Shown here in pieces: positions 15,376-23,012 of a DNA stretch of 30,441 nt. Each line of letters opens with the position of its first letter. Position 1 is the first letter of the stretch. The notes beneath the pieces were generated by a model that saw only the letters and a list, made by a program, of their open reading frames with translations, was not told where the DNA came from and ran no database searches. This stretch comes from Bacteroidota bacterium (GTDB lineage Bacteria > Bacteroidota > Bacteroidia > NS11-12g > UBA9320), in the NCBI GenBank assembly GCA_024638525.1, contig JAHEKB010000003.1:1-30441 (forward strand). Reading direction: 5' to 3'. The position numbers were made by a program, and so were the translations under genes.

Positions 15376-16280
15376 TTTTGAGTTGCTATTTGTGTTGTGT
15401 TGTTGGTTTTAGATGGGGTGGCATGAGGCCTCTTATGCACTCCAATTATATGCAGGATTTCATGTATCCTGTCCCTTAAATCTTTTCTCTCAACTATGAT
15501 GTCTACAAAACCGTGTTCAAGGAGAAACTCAGAACGCTGAAACCCCTCCGGAAGATCTTTTCCAATGGTCTCTTTGATTACTCTTGGGCCAGCAAACCCT
15601 ATTAATGCATTGGGTTCTGCGATATTTATATCACCGAGCATTGCAAATGAAGCAGTGACACCTCCTGTAGTTGGATCGGTTAATATGGATAGATAAGGAA
15701 TCCCTTTTTCTCCAAGCAAAGCGAGTTTAGCTGAGGTTTTCGCCATCTGCATCAAGGAGAAGGCCGCTTCCATCATTCGGGCGCCCCCACTTTTAGAAAT
15801 TATGATCATTGGGATTTCCAATTCAATGGCTTTATCAATAGCTCTGGCGATTTTTTCGCCTACCACTGAACCCATTGAACCTCCTATAAAACCAAAATCC
15901 ATGACTGCCATACTCACTTTGAGACCGTGAATACGACCAGTAGCAGTTCTCACGGCATCTTTCAAACCACTTTTTTCAGATGAAGCTTGCAGTCTGGTGG
16001 TATAGGCCTTGGTGTCAGTAAATTTTAAGGGGTCGCCAGAAATCAGATCCTCGTCCAACTCTTTGAACTTCCCGTCGTCGAATAGAATCGAGAAATATTC
16101 ACTAGAACCAATCTTGTCGTGGTGATTGCATGAAGGGCAAACCCAAAGGTTGTGCTCAAATTCTTTTGTACTTGTTGGCGTTTTACAACTAGGGCACTTG
16201 TGCCAAAGCCCATCAGGGGTAGGTTTTTTATCCTGCGTCTTGGTTAAGATCCCCTCTTTTACTCGCTTAAACCAACTCAT
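15372..16280 (-). CDS. accD: Acetyl-CoA carboxylase carboxyltransferase subunit beta
   Basis: A 302-residue AccD. The N-terminal four-cysteine zinc ribbon is present (C29, C32, C48, C51 in CPSC and CPSC), followed by the carboxyltransferase crotonase-fold domain with GFIGGSMGSVVGEK, the SGGARMMEA motif, TDPTTGGVTASFAMLGD and IGFAGPRVI. With AccA it transfers CO2 from carboxybiotin to acetyl-CoA, the first committed step of fatty acid synthesis. The gene overlaps gcvH by 4 nt and is preceded by its own -7 box 11 nt before the ATG. FbaB lies just upstream on the same strand. Confidence 0.97.
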   Translation of the reverse strand: MSWFKRVKEGILTKTQDKKPTPDGLWHKCPSCKTPTSTKEFEHNLWVCPSCNHHDKIGSSEYFSILFDDGKFKELDEDLISGDPLKFTDTKAYTTRLQASSEKSGLKDAVRTATGRIHGLKVSMAVMDFGFIGGSMGSVVGEKIARAIDKAIELEIPMIIISKSGGARMMEAAFSLMQMAKTSAKLALLGEKGIPYLSILTDPTTGGVTASFAMLGDINIAEPNALIGFAGPRVIKETIGKDLPEGFQRSEFLLEHGFVDIIVERKDLRDRIHEILHIIGVHKRPHATPSKTNNTTQIATQK

Positions 16281-16291
16281 ACTCGTTTAAA

Positions 16292-16299
16292 CAAATGTA
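16292..16299 (-). promoter_or_regulatory. -7 box for accD
   Basis: On the minus strand this reads TACATTTG, a perfect TAnnTTTG match, 11 nt before the ATG at 16280, within the short fbaB-accD gap. It allows accD-gcvH-VanZ to be expressed without fbaB. Confidence 0.55.
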
Positions 16300-16305
16300 G
16301 AAAAT

Positions 16306-17358
16306 TTATGCAATGCTGACCGAATTATCGAGATAAACGTCCTGAATGGCGTTAAGTATCTCAATGCCTTCGTTCAAGGGCTTTTGAAAAGCCTTTCTTC
16401 CAGAGATCAAACCACATCCACCAGCGCGTTTGTTAATGATCGCAGTTTTAACAGCTTGTGCAAGATCGTTCTCGCCAGATGGACCTCCTGAGTTAATCAG
16501 TCCGACCTTACCCATATAGCAATTCGCGACTTGGTATCTGGTTAAATCTATGGGGTTGTCGGAGGAGAGCTCTTCATATACTTTGGGATGTGTCTTTCCA
16601 TGTTTAGTGGCTAGGTATCCTCCATTGAGTTCTGGAAGCTTTTGCTTGATAATGTCTGCCTGTATGGTAACACCAATGTGATTAGCCTGTGAGGTAAGGT
16701 CTGCAGAAGTATGGTAATCAACGCCGTCTACCTTGAATGCATTATTACGTGTGTAGCACCACAATATAGTTGCCATTCCCAGTTCATGTGCTCTTTCAAA
16801 AGCCTCAGCTACCTCTACAATCTGTCTCTCAGATTCTTCTGAACCAAAGTAGATGGTTGCTCCTACTGCAGTGGCTCCAAGGTTCCATGCTTCTTCCACT
16901 GTTCCGAACATGATCTGATTGTAGGTGTTTGGATAGCTAATGAATTCGTTGTGATTGATCTTAACGACGAACGGAATTTTATGAGCGTACTTCCTTGAGT
17001 TTGCCGCAAGCACCCCGAAGGTAGAAGCTACCGCATTGCAACCTCCTTCGATGGCTAATTTTATAATATTTTCTGGATCGAAATAATCTGGGTTGGGTGC
17101 AAAAGACGCACCGGCGCTATGCTCTATTCCCTGATCTACTGGAAGGATAGAAACATAACCTGTATTGGCCAATCTGCCCGTTGAATAAATCTGCTGAAGA
17201 CTTCTAAGGACTTGTGAATTTCTGTTACTGCCGACAAAAAAATTATCTACGTGATTGGCTGATGGCAGCGTCAATCTACTCTTGTCGATGGTCTTACACT
17301 CGTGAGCTAGCAAGGCCTCACCTTCTGCTCCAAGGATGTCAATGATGTTCGTACTCAT
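16306..17358 (-). CDS. fbaB: Class I fructose-bisphosphate aldolase (FbaB/DhnA type)
   Basis: A 350-residue archaeal-type class I aldolase that interconverts fructose 1,6-bisphosphate with dihydroxyacetone phosphate and glyceraldehyde 3-phosphate. Typical stretches are ILPVDQGIEHSAG (71-83), PFVVKINHNE (129-138), GATAVGATIYFGS (161-173) and the Schiff-base lysine K238 in QADIIKQK, which corresponds to K237 of E. coli FbaB. LINSGGPSGENDL and SGRKAFQK form the C-terminal phosphate-binding part. The gene has a perfect -7 box 17 nt before the ATG, back to back with that of the divergent GNAT gene. Confidence 0.96.
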   Translation of the reverse strand: MSTNIIDILGAEGEALLAHECKTIDKSRLTLPSANHVDNFFVGSNRNSQVLRSLQQIYSTGRLANTGYVSILPVDQGIEHSAGASFAPNPDYFDPENIIKLAIEGGCNAVASTFGVLAANSRKYAHKIPFVVKINHNEFISYPNTYNQIMFGTVEEAWNLGATAVGATIYFGSEESERQIVEVAEAFERAHELGMATILWCYTRNNAFKVDGVDYHTSADLTSQANHIGVTIQADIIKQKLPELNGGYLATKHGKTHPKVYEELSSDNPIDLTRYQVANCYMGKVGLINSGGPSGENDLAQAVKTAIINKRAGGCGLISGRKAFQKPLNEGIEILNAIQDVYLDNSVSIA

Positions 17359-17375
17359 GGTTGTGTTAAGTGCGG

Positions 17376-17393
17376 CAAATGTAAGTACTTTTG
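17376..17393. promoter_or_regulatory. Back-to-back -7 boxes for fbaB and the GNAT gene
   Basis: CAAATGTA at 17376-17383 is TACATTTG on the minus strand, for fbaB. TACTTTTG at 17386-17393 serves the GNAT gene on the plus strand. Both match TAnnTTTG perfectly and are separated by 2 bp, so RNA polymerase footprints must overlap. The GNAT box ends 6 nt before its ATG. Confidence 0.65.
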
Positions 17394-17399
17394 TAAAGA

Positions 17400-17828
17400 A
17401 TGGAACATCTCGTAGAGGTTAATGTGGTAGAGTCAAAAGACCAACTCAACAAGGTCTTTGACATACGGAGAACCGTCTTTGTCGATGAACAAAAAGTGGA
17501 TGAACGCGAAGAATATGACGAGTTTGAAGAGACCAGTAAGCATCTCATTGCGTTTTTATCTGGAGATGCGGTTGGTGCAGCGAGGGTTCGGCGTGTACCA
17601 AACGGCATAAAACTCGAGCGTTATGCCGTTTTAGCTAATGCCAGAGGAAAAGGAGTAGGAGCAGCCTTGGTTGAGAAGTCACTTGAACTCTGTCAAGGGC
17701 ATGAGAATATTTATTTGCATGCTCAGATTCAAGTAGTCGATTTCTATAAGAAATTCAATTTTGTAGTAGAGGGAGATGAATTCCTCGAAGCCGGCATCCG
17801 TCATTATAAGATGATGCTTAAACAGTGA
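17400..17828 (+). CDS. GNAT family N-acetyltransferase, ElaA-like
   Basis: A 142-residue acetyltransferase. The ElaA-like opening VFDIRRTVFVDEQKV (19-33) is followed by the acetyl-CoA pyrophosphate loop ARGKGVGAALVEKSL (81-95) and the C-terminal LHAQIQVVDFYKKFNFVVEG and HYKMML strands. The acyl acceptor is unknown. It is a single-gene unit, divergent from fbaB. Its stop codon lies inside the first arm of the downstream nested inverted repeat. Confidence 0.9.
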   Translation: MEHLVEVNVVESKDQLNKVFDIRRTVFVDEQKVDEREEYDEFEETSKHLIAFLSGDAVGAARVRRVPNGIKLERYAVLANARGKGVGAALVEKSLELCQGHENIYLHAQIQVVDFYKKFNFVVEGDEFLEAGIRHYKMMLKQ

Positions 17829-17941
17829 GCAGTGAGCAGGCTTGGATGGTCGGGAGCTTGTCGAGCTGCAAAATCCATGATTCAGCTAGACCATCTAGTA
17901 AGCAGATACTTCAAGACAGTAATCTTTAAACACTACTCACT
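17824..17941. repeat. Nested inverted-repeat element after the GNAT gene
   Basis: The outer arms AGTGAGCAGTG (17824-17834) and CACTACTCACT (17931-17941) are complementary at 10 of 11 positions. Inside, GATGGTC (17845-17851) pairs with GACCATC (17889-17895), AGCTG (17864-17868) with CAGCT (17883-17887) and AATC (17872-17875) with GATT (17879-17882) around a 3-nt tip. The 5' arm also contains CAGTGAG in tandem. It resembles a small REP-like or MITE-like intergenic element; no open reading frame is present. Confidence 0.5.
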
Positions 17942-17962
17942 AATCATCAATAGGTAGGCATC

Positions 17963-17986
17963 TTTTTTTTTGGGGGAGCTCCCCCC
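17963..17986. other. T9 run followed by G/C palindrome
   Basis: Nine T residues (17963-17971) are followed by the perfect 14-bp palindrome GGGGGAGCTCCCCC (17972-17985). The order T run then hairpin is the reverse of an intrinsic terminator on the plus strand, and on the minus strand the hairpin is followed by A residues, so it is not a standard terminator either way. The rest of the 17829-18096 spacer holds a weak AGACTA/TAGTCT hairpin (18004-18024) and AT-rich sequence. Confidence 0.6.
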
Positions 17987-18096
17987 ACCCCAAGTTCAAG
18001 ATAAGACTAAATCAGCTGTAGTCTACAAAATATTTTATTATCGAGTCAGAAATATTTATTGAAGCATTAAATCTTCATATATCTTTAATAGTTGAA

Positions 18097-20007
18097 CTAT
18101 TCCTCCGATTCTTTCAAATGCTTTGCTAAGAAGGCTTCCATGGCTTCGTAGAATTCAAATCTGTTCTCCTCATTTCTGAATCCATGACCTTCATTGTCCT
18201 TGACCATATACTCTACTTCAACACCTCTGGCCTGCATGGCCTCGACCATTTGATCGCTTTCAGATTTCTTAACCCGAGGGTCGTTAGCACCTTGTGCAAC
18301 AAACAGAGGTGCAGTGATCTTGTCTGCATTCAAGCTAGGTGAATATTCAGTTAACATTGCAGAATCCGTTTCTGGATGCCCTACCATTTCATAGAGCATT
18401 TCTAAGTACTGAACCCAATAGGGTGGAATAGTCTCCATAAAGGTGAACAGATTAGATACACCAACATAGTCCACGCCACATGCGTACAGATCTGGGGTAT
18501 AGGTTAAACCTGCTAGAGTTGCATAACCGCCATAGCTCGCTCCGTAAATGGCAATTCGCTCTTCATCTGCTATACCTTCATCAATCAACCATTGAACGCC
18601 ATCGCTGATGTCATTCTGCATGGCTTGGCCCCATTGTTTGAAGCTACTTTCCCAGAATTCTCTTCCATAGGATGTACTTCCTCTAAAATTCATTTGTAGG
18701 ACGCCGTAGCCTCTATTGGCCAAGAATTGCACTTCAGGATTATATCCCCAATTGTCTCTTGCCCAAGGGCCGCCATGTGGGTTTACCACAACAGGTAAGT
18801 TTTTGGCTTCCACACCTTTTGGCAATGTCAAATAACCGTGTATGGTGATTCCATCTCTAGAGGTATAAGAAATGGGCTTCATATCTGCCATGTTTTCTGA
18901 ATCCAACCAAGGCGTGACTTCATCTATCAGCTCTAACTCATTGCTGTTCTTGTCGAAGTAGTAGTACGCTCCGCTGGTTTTATCGGTATAGGTTCTCACT
19001 ATGAACTGGTCTTCATCATCATTCGCTGAGGCGATCGATATTTCCACTCCAGGAAGTTGAGACTCAAGATTTTCATATACTGATTTACTCTCGCTGTCAA
19101 AGAAGTGTCTTTCGCGTTTTTCACCTGTCCAGCTCACAGCTGTTAGAACCATGCGCTTTCTACTGTAGCTTGCTCCACCTATGTCGTTGTCATTATCTGA
19201 GAACAGTTCTTCTAACTCCTCATTAGTGGCCATGTCATATTTAACCAAAGCCATTTTATCTCTACCCAAGTTTGAAGCTGCAAACACCACTGATCCATTG
19301 TCAAAATCAAAGAATTGCGGTGCAAAAGCCTCCTTGAAGTTGGTGGTCATTACCGTTTGAAATTCTTCATCCTCAGTAGCTCTGTAAAGAATACTGGTAT
19401 TTACTCCATCTGTAGTAGAAGCTATTCTGATCTTGCCTTCGTGATCAGTCATCCAACTGCTGATGTTGCCAGGATTTTCAGCCAACATTTCTGCTTCTCC
19501 TGTATTCACATTTAATCTATATGGATCGAAAATCTGCGCATTGCGCTCATTGGTTCCGATAATAATGAAATCCGGAATATCTTCCAGAATATCAATGATT
19601 TGAACTTTTACTCCTGCTTTGGTCAGCATTTTTGGATTGCTGCCATCTCTATTTAGGCCGTAGATAGCAAAATTCTCATCTCCTCCGTCATCTTTTAGGT
19701 AAATCAGGCGGTCATCAGTCAACCATCCGTATCCCGCAATGTCGCGATCTGTTTCTCTGGTCAGTAGCTGTGCAACCGTATCCCCTGCTTTCTGAACGTG
19801 TATGTTCATTCTGTTCTCAAATGGAGCCATATAGGCAAAATATTCTCCATTAGGCGAGATTTGATAAGAGGATTTATCTGGATTTCTAAAGAAGTCTTTT
19901 ACTTCAATTCTTTTAGCCATTTCGTTTTTTTCTTTTTTGGTGCTCGATGTGCATGCGGTAAAACTAATCACTGCAAGCAGCAATAAGGGTAGTGATGATC
20001 GGTTCAT
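18097..20007 (-). CDS. S9 family (prolyl oligopeptidase-like) lipoprotein peptidase
   Basis: A 636-residue serine peptidase. A lipoprotein-type signal (hydrophobic 6-16, then SFTAC with C19) predicts envelope anchoring. Residues about 35-370 form a WD40-like beta-propeller. The C-terminal alpha/beta-hydrolase (about 375-636) carries PVVVNPHGGPW, the nucleophile S491 in GASYGG, D576 in GANDPRV and H608 in EGHGF. Family members trim short peptides, often oligopeptides or dipeptides; specificity here is unknown. It is a single gene, divergent from the lipoprotein gene at 20170. A 15-bp palindrome (AATAGTT-G-AACTATT, 18087-18101) spans its stop codon. Confidence 0.93.
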   Translation of the reverse strand: MNRSSLPLLLLAVISFTACTSSTKKEKNEMAKRIEVKDFFRNPDKSSYQISPNGEYFAYMAPFENRMNIHVQKAGDTVAQLLTRETDRDIAGYGWLTDDRLIYLKDDGGDENFAIYGLNRDGSNPKMLTKAGVKVQIIDILEDIPDFIIIGTNERNAQIFDPYRLNVNTGEAEMLAENPGNISSWMTDHEGKIRIASTTDGVNTSILYRATEDEEFQTVMTTNFKEAFAPQFFDFDNGSVVFAASNLGRDKMALVKYDMATNEELEELFSDNDNDIGGASYSRKRMVLTAVSWTGEKRERHFFDSESKSVYENLESQLPGVEISIASANDDEDQFIVRTYTDKTSGAYYYFDKNSNELELIDEVTPWLDSENMADMKPISYTSRDGITIHGYLTLPKGVEAKNLPVVVNPHGGPWARDNWGYNPEVQFLANRGYGVLQMNFRGSTSYGREFWESSFKQWGQAMQNDISDGVQWLIDEGIADEERIAIYGASYGGYATLAGLTYTPDLYACGVDYVGVSNLFTFMETIPPYWVQYLEMLYEMVGHPETDSAMLTEYSPSLNADKITAPLFVAQGANDPRVKKSESDQMVEAMQARGVEVEYMVKDNEGHGFRNEENRFEFYEAMEAFLAKHLKESEE

Positions 20008-20169
20008 GGCCGAATGTTAATACATTCTGCTCTTGAGCGTATTAGAACGACTGCCATATTCGATTAAAAAGCATCCTCTTTCGTTTTATTTGGTCAGAAA
20101 TGAGTGATTCTTACACAAATATCAAACTCTGAGCTTTTAATAAAACCTTTGTTTATCGTTCTTTGAATC

Positions 20170-20691
20170 ATGCGACTAATGAGTTTGTTTTTGATTGTTG
20201 GTTTGTCCTTCTTTTCTTGTAAAAAAGATGTGATTACCGTAAAATTCAATTTGAATTATGATACTCGATTTATCGTGGAGAGCGGTAATTTGATAGATGT
20301 GCCTTTTAGTATATTCACACCGGAAGTGACCACCAATTCTCAGGCTGAGTTTGAGGCAAAGGACACCAGAAAGGACAAGATAGAAGAAATTCGACTCAAC
20401 TTTTTAAATCTGATTATCTTAGATCCTCCATCACAGACCTTTTCATTCCTGAAACACATTTACATATACATGAATGCAGATGGCTTAGAAGAAATTTTGC
20501 TCGCCTCCAGAGAGAATATCGATGACAATACGCAAGAACTGAATCTCATTGTCGAGGATCAAAATTTTGCTGAGTACATTAAAAAAGATGGTTTTACCCT
20601 AAGAGTTAAGACAGTAACAGACCAAGTGTTAGGTCAGGATGTTGAAATCGAAGCTGACATGCAATTTGCGGTCAGGGCAAAGGTGCTTTGA
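20170..20691 (+). CDS. Lipoprotein of unknown function
   Basis: A 173-residue protein I do not recognise. It has a short signal peptide with lipobox-like SFFSC (C17), then a soluble domain of alternating strands and polar loops, with no cysteine after the lipid-anchor position. It may be a beta-sandwich envelope lipoprotein. The ATG at 20170 is preceded by TTTG and a 4-nt gap, a spacing seen at other genes here, though the rest of the box is poor. It ends exactly where the convergent C1 peptidase gene ends (TGA/TCA). The 162-bp spacer upstream (20008-20169) shows no other recognisable element. Confidence 0.7.
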   Translation: MRLMSLFLIVGLSFFSCKKDVITVKFNLNYDTRFIVESGNLIDVPFSIFTPEVTTNSQAEFEAKDTRKDKIEEIRLNFLNLIILDPPSQTFSFLKHIYIYMNADGLEEILLASRENIDDNTQELNLIVEDQNFAEYIKKDGFTLRVKTVTDQVLGQDVEIEADMQFAVRAKVL

Positions 20692-22245
20692 TCAGATCTT
20701 GTCTACCCCAATTACCATAATCACCAACTCATCTCCATTGGTGTCGGTGCTAAATTCAATGTCTTCGCTATTGGCCCTAAATCGCACGTTTCGCTTTATT
20801 TGACCATTGAATGCATTGGCAATTTTTTGGCTAAATGAGCTTCCTCTGCCACCGTTGATTAATTGATTGTATTGCAGGTAATCGAGCGGTTGCTTAGAGA
20901 CGACAATTGCAAAATAATCCCGATCACCAATCTCGTCGGGTTGAAGTGAACCATCTCTCGGAAACAGTCGTGTTCCAGTTATTCCACAATAGGGTGAATG
21001 TTTGGGAGTATATGGAAAGAGAATATAGCTAGATCCATCTGTGTCCTGCCCAAAGATGTAGGTATAGCATTCCACATTATTGGTGACCTCTATTTTAAAC
21101 TTGCTGAGTTTCTCAAGCGGTAATGCTGTCTCAAATTCGAATTCACCAATTTGGTTCATAGCCAGTGCTTGATTATTGGACTGGTCAATCAAGGCAAATG
21201 CAGCTTCAAATCTACTGGGGTCTAGTTTCGCTGAATTGCCCATAGGGTAGAGGCCGTATGCTTCTTTGGTAAAATGCGCGAAGTCTGAGTATCTCACCCA
21301 GGCAAAACCTTCATTACCCCATTTTTTTCCCCATGAATTCATAATTTGGAATGCGCCTCCTTCATAAAAATCATCATAACCTATGACACACATAGCATGG
21401 CCACCAAAACCGGCCATGCGATAATCTGAATTTCTGGGTTTCCAAATTTTTCTGCCATTCATGGGATTCATAAAGCTTCCACCCACCATCATACCTATGA
21501 CCACTGGAGCACCTTGTGCTAAATTTTGCTTTATGGCCAACAAATCCACCCCTCTGGGATCATCATTAGGGGTCAATCGATTAAATCCCCGCATTTTAAA
21601 GCGGGCCGCCTTTTGAATTCCAGCTCGTGAGAGTTCTTCATCACAGTTATTCTCGTCATAAGGGTGATCTGCCCAGGGCAATACTCCTACCTGTTTCATC
21701 GCTTGCATGGCCTTGATGATGTATGCGCCTTGACAATCTGGTAAGGAAATCTGATTATACAAGCTCGCAGGGCTGAATGCCACCCTATTCGGTGCACTGC
21801 CGCTGGCCCTAGATTCCAAAATGGTTCTTGCAGCATATCCGCTTGACCAACCAACACAGCTGCCTTGTGATCCTTGATTTCTCGGTGTTGGACAGAACTC
21901 TTTTAAACTGATGCGTTCGGGCAGTGGGTTCTTTCTATTATCTGCCAAGGGGGCGTACACCTCTGCCTTATCGTATTCTACTTCACTGAATTCTGCACCA
22001 GTAAAAAGGCTCAGAATGTCTGTGGATGGATCGCTTGTTCCCGAACCGCCTAAACAACCACGACCAAAGTAGATTAGGGCAAATACGATGGCGATGGGAA
22101 TAAGGATTTTAGGTTTCTTGAATAAGAGTCCTATGAGAGCCGGCAATAGAGAACTTCCACTTCTAGAAGAGGTCCGCCTGCTCCTGTTAGGTCTTCCTGT
22201 GTTTTGCTGCTTTTCCGGTTGATCTGGAACGATTCTAATGGGCAT
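20692..22245 (-). CDS. Membrane-anchored C1 (papain-like) peptidase with DUF4384-like region
   Basis: A 517-residue protein. The N-terminus is basic and Arg/Ser-rich (1-46) and probably cytoplasmic, followed by one membrane helix (about 47-60). After a linker comes a C1 cysteine peptidase domain (about 110-335): QGSQGSCVGW with oxyanion Gln Q127 or Q124 and nucleophile C130, GGHAMCVIGY with H283, and MNSWGKKWGNEGF with N303. No typical inhibitory propeptide is seen. The C-terminal part (about 345-517) resembles DUF4384 (FKIEVTNNVECYTYIFGQD, YILFPYTP), which often accompanies caspase-like or C1 peptidases in Bacteroidota. Substrate unknown. It is in the same direction as the beta-barrel gene upstream. 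Confidence 0.88.
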   Translation of the reverse strand: MPIRIVPDQPEKQQNTGRPNRSRRTSSRSGSSLLPALIGLLFKKPKILIPIAIVFALIYFGRGCLGGSGTSDPSTDILSLFTGAEFSEVEYDKAEVYAPLADNRKNPLPERISLKEFCPTPRNQGSQGSCVGWSSGYAARTILESRASGSAPNRVAFSPASLYNQISLPDCQGAYIIKAMQAMKQVGVLPWADHPYDENNCDEELSRAGIQKAARFKMRGFNRLTPNDDPRGVDLLAIKQNLAQGAPVVIGMMVGGSFMNPMNGRKIWKPRNSDYRMAGFGGHAMCVIGYDDFYEGGAFQIMNSWGKKWGNEGFAWVRYSDFAHFTKEAYGLYPMGNSAKLDPSRFEAAFALIDQSNNQALAMNQIGEFEFETALPLEKLSKFKIEVTNNVECYTYIFGQDTDGSSYILFPYTPKHSPYCGITGTRLFPRDGSLQPDEIGDRDYFAIVVSKQPLDYLQYNQLINGGRGSSFSQKIANAFNGQIKRNVRFRANSEDIEFSTDTNGDELVIMVIGVDKI

Positions 22246-22326
22246 AATGATTCAAAACAGCAAAATAGAAAAATTTGCAGAAAATCTGAGGAGTAAAAGC
22301 TAGAATTGCAACAGTGTGCTCGCTAA

Positions 22327-22989
22327 CTAGTGGAATAGATAGCCCGCATTGAGGCATAAGTAATTGAGATTCATTTCGCTTCCATTCAGCATACCTAGGG
22401 AATTCAAGCTGTTAGCTAGACGAAAATCAAGGAAGAATAAACGACCGTCTCCAGATTTAACATCTATTCCCAAACCGTACATCAAGGATGTTTCAATGGT
22501 TTCCAAACTCTTCATTTCCACGTTATTAAAACCGTTGCCTTCATTGTAATTGGCATCATCAAATTCTCGACTATATAGGCCACCGAAATTGAAATTAATA
22601 CTAGGACCACCAAATACCTTGAGATAGATATTGCCAAACCCTACACTCGCCTTTACGTAGATTGGTACATCACCAGTCAATAAACTGATTTTGTCATTAT
22701 AACTGTAAGTGGTAGAACCTGTCAAACTGCCTTCTTCCACTTCGCCATTGCCTTTAGTACCTTTTCCGGTTAATAGAAAATCTGCTCCCAGTCCTATGTT
22801 GTTGCTGAATTGGTACACGGTTGAACCTCCGGCTTGCCACATTAGCTTCCCTGTGGGATTGCTGATCATACCTCCTTCAATGTTGGACTCTCCAAGACCG
22901 AGTCGAGTACCGTAATAAAATCCTTCAGATTGTGCTTGACTAAAGAATGCACTTAGGCTGGCCAATAAAACTAGCATCACTTTTTTCAT
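22327..22989 (-). CDS. Outer-membrane beta-barrel protein (PorT-like)
   Basis: A 220-residue exported protein starting MKKVMLVLLASLSAFFSQAQ, a clear signal peptide with cleavage after QAQ. The mature part has alternating amphipathic strands (for example YYGTRLGLGESN, MWQAGGSTVYQF, NIGLGADFLLTG) and ends in a strand LNLNYLCLNAGYLFH with a C-terminal aromatic/His end. This is typical of the small outer-membrane barrels called PorT-like or beta-barrel domain proteins. Function unknown. I chose ATG at 22989 over a TTG at 22998, because the -7 box lies at 22996-23003. Confidence 0.82.
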   Translation of the reverse strand: MKKVMLVLLASLSAFFSQAQSEGFYYGTRLGLGESNIEGGMISNPTGKLMWQAGGSTVYQFSNNIGLGADFLLTGKGTKGNGEVEEGSLTGSTTYSYNDKISLLTGDVPIYVKASVGFGNIYLKVFGGPSINFNFGGLYSREFDDANYNEGNGFNNVEMKSLETIETSLMYGLGIDVKSGDGRLFFLDFRLANSLNSLGMLNGSEMNLNYLCLNAGYLFH

Positions 22990-22995
22990 AGGCAA

Positions 22996-23003
22996 CAAAG
23001 ATA
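22996..23003 (-). promoter_or_regulatory. -7 box for the beta-barrel gene
   Basis: On the minus strand this reads TATCTTTG, a perfect match, 6 nt before the ATG at 22989. It rules out the TTG at 22998 as a start, since that codon lies within the box. Confidence 0.6.
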
Positions 23004-23012
23004 AGAAATTGC

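Noticed and set aside
17963..17986. Intrinsic terminator for the GNAT or S9 gene
   Set aside because: The T run precedes the hairpin on the plus strand, and on the minus strand the hairpin is followed by A residues, so neither orientation fits.
18087..18101. Palindrome AATAGTT-G-AACTATT at the S9 stop as a terminator
   Set aside because: It is AT-rich, would leave a weak short stem in RNA, and is followed by no U run; chance is likely.
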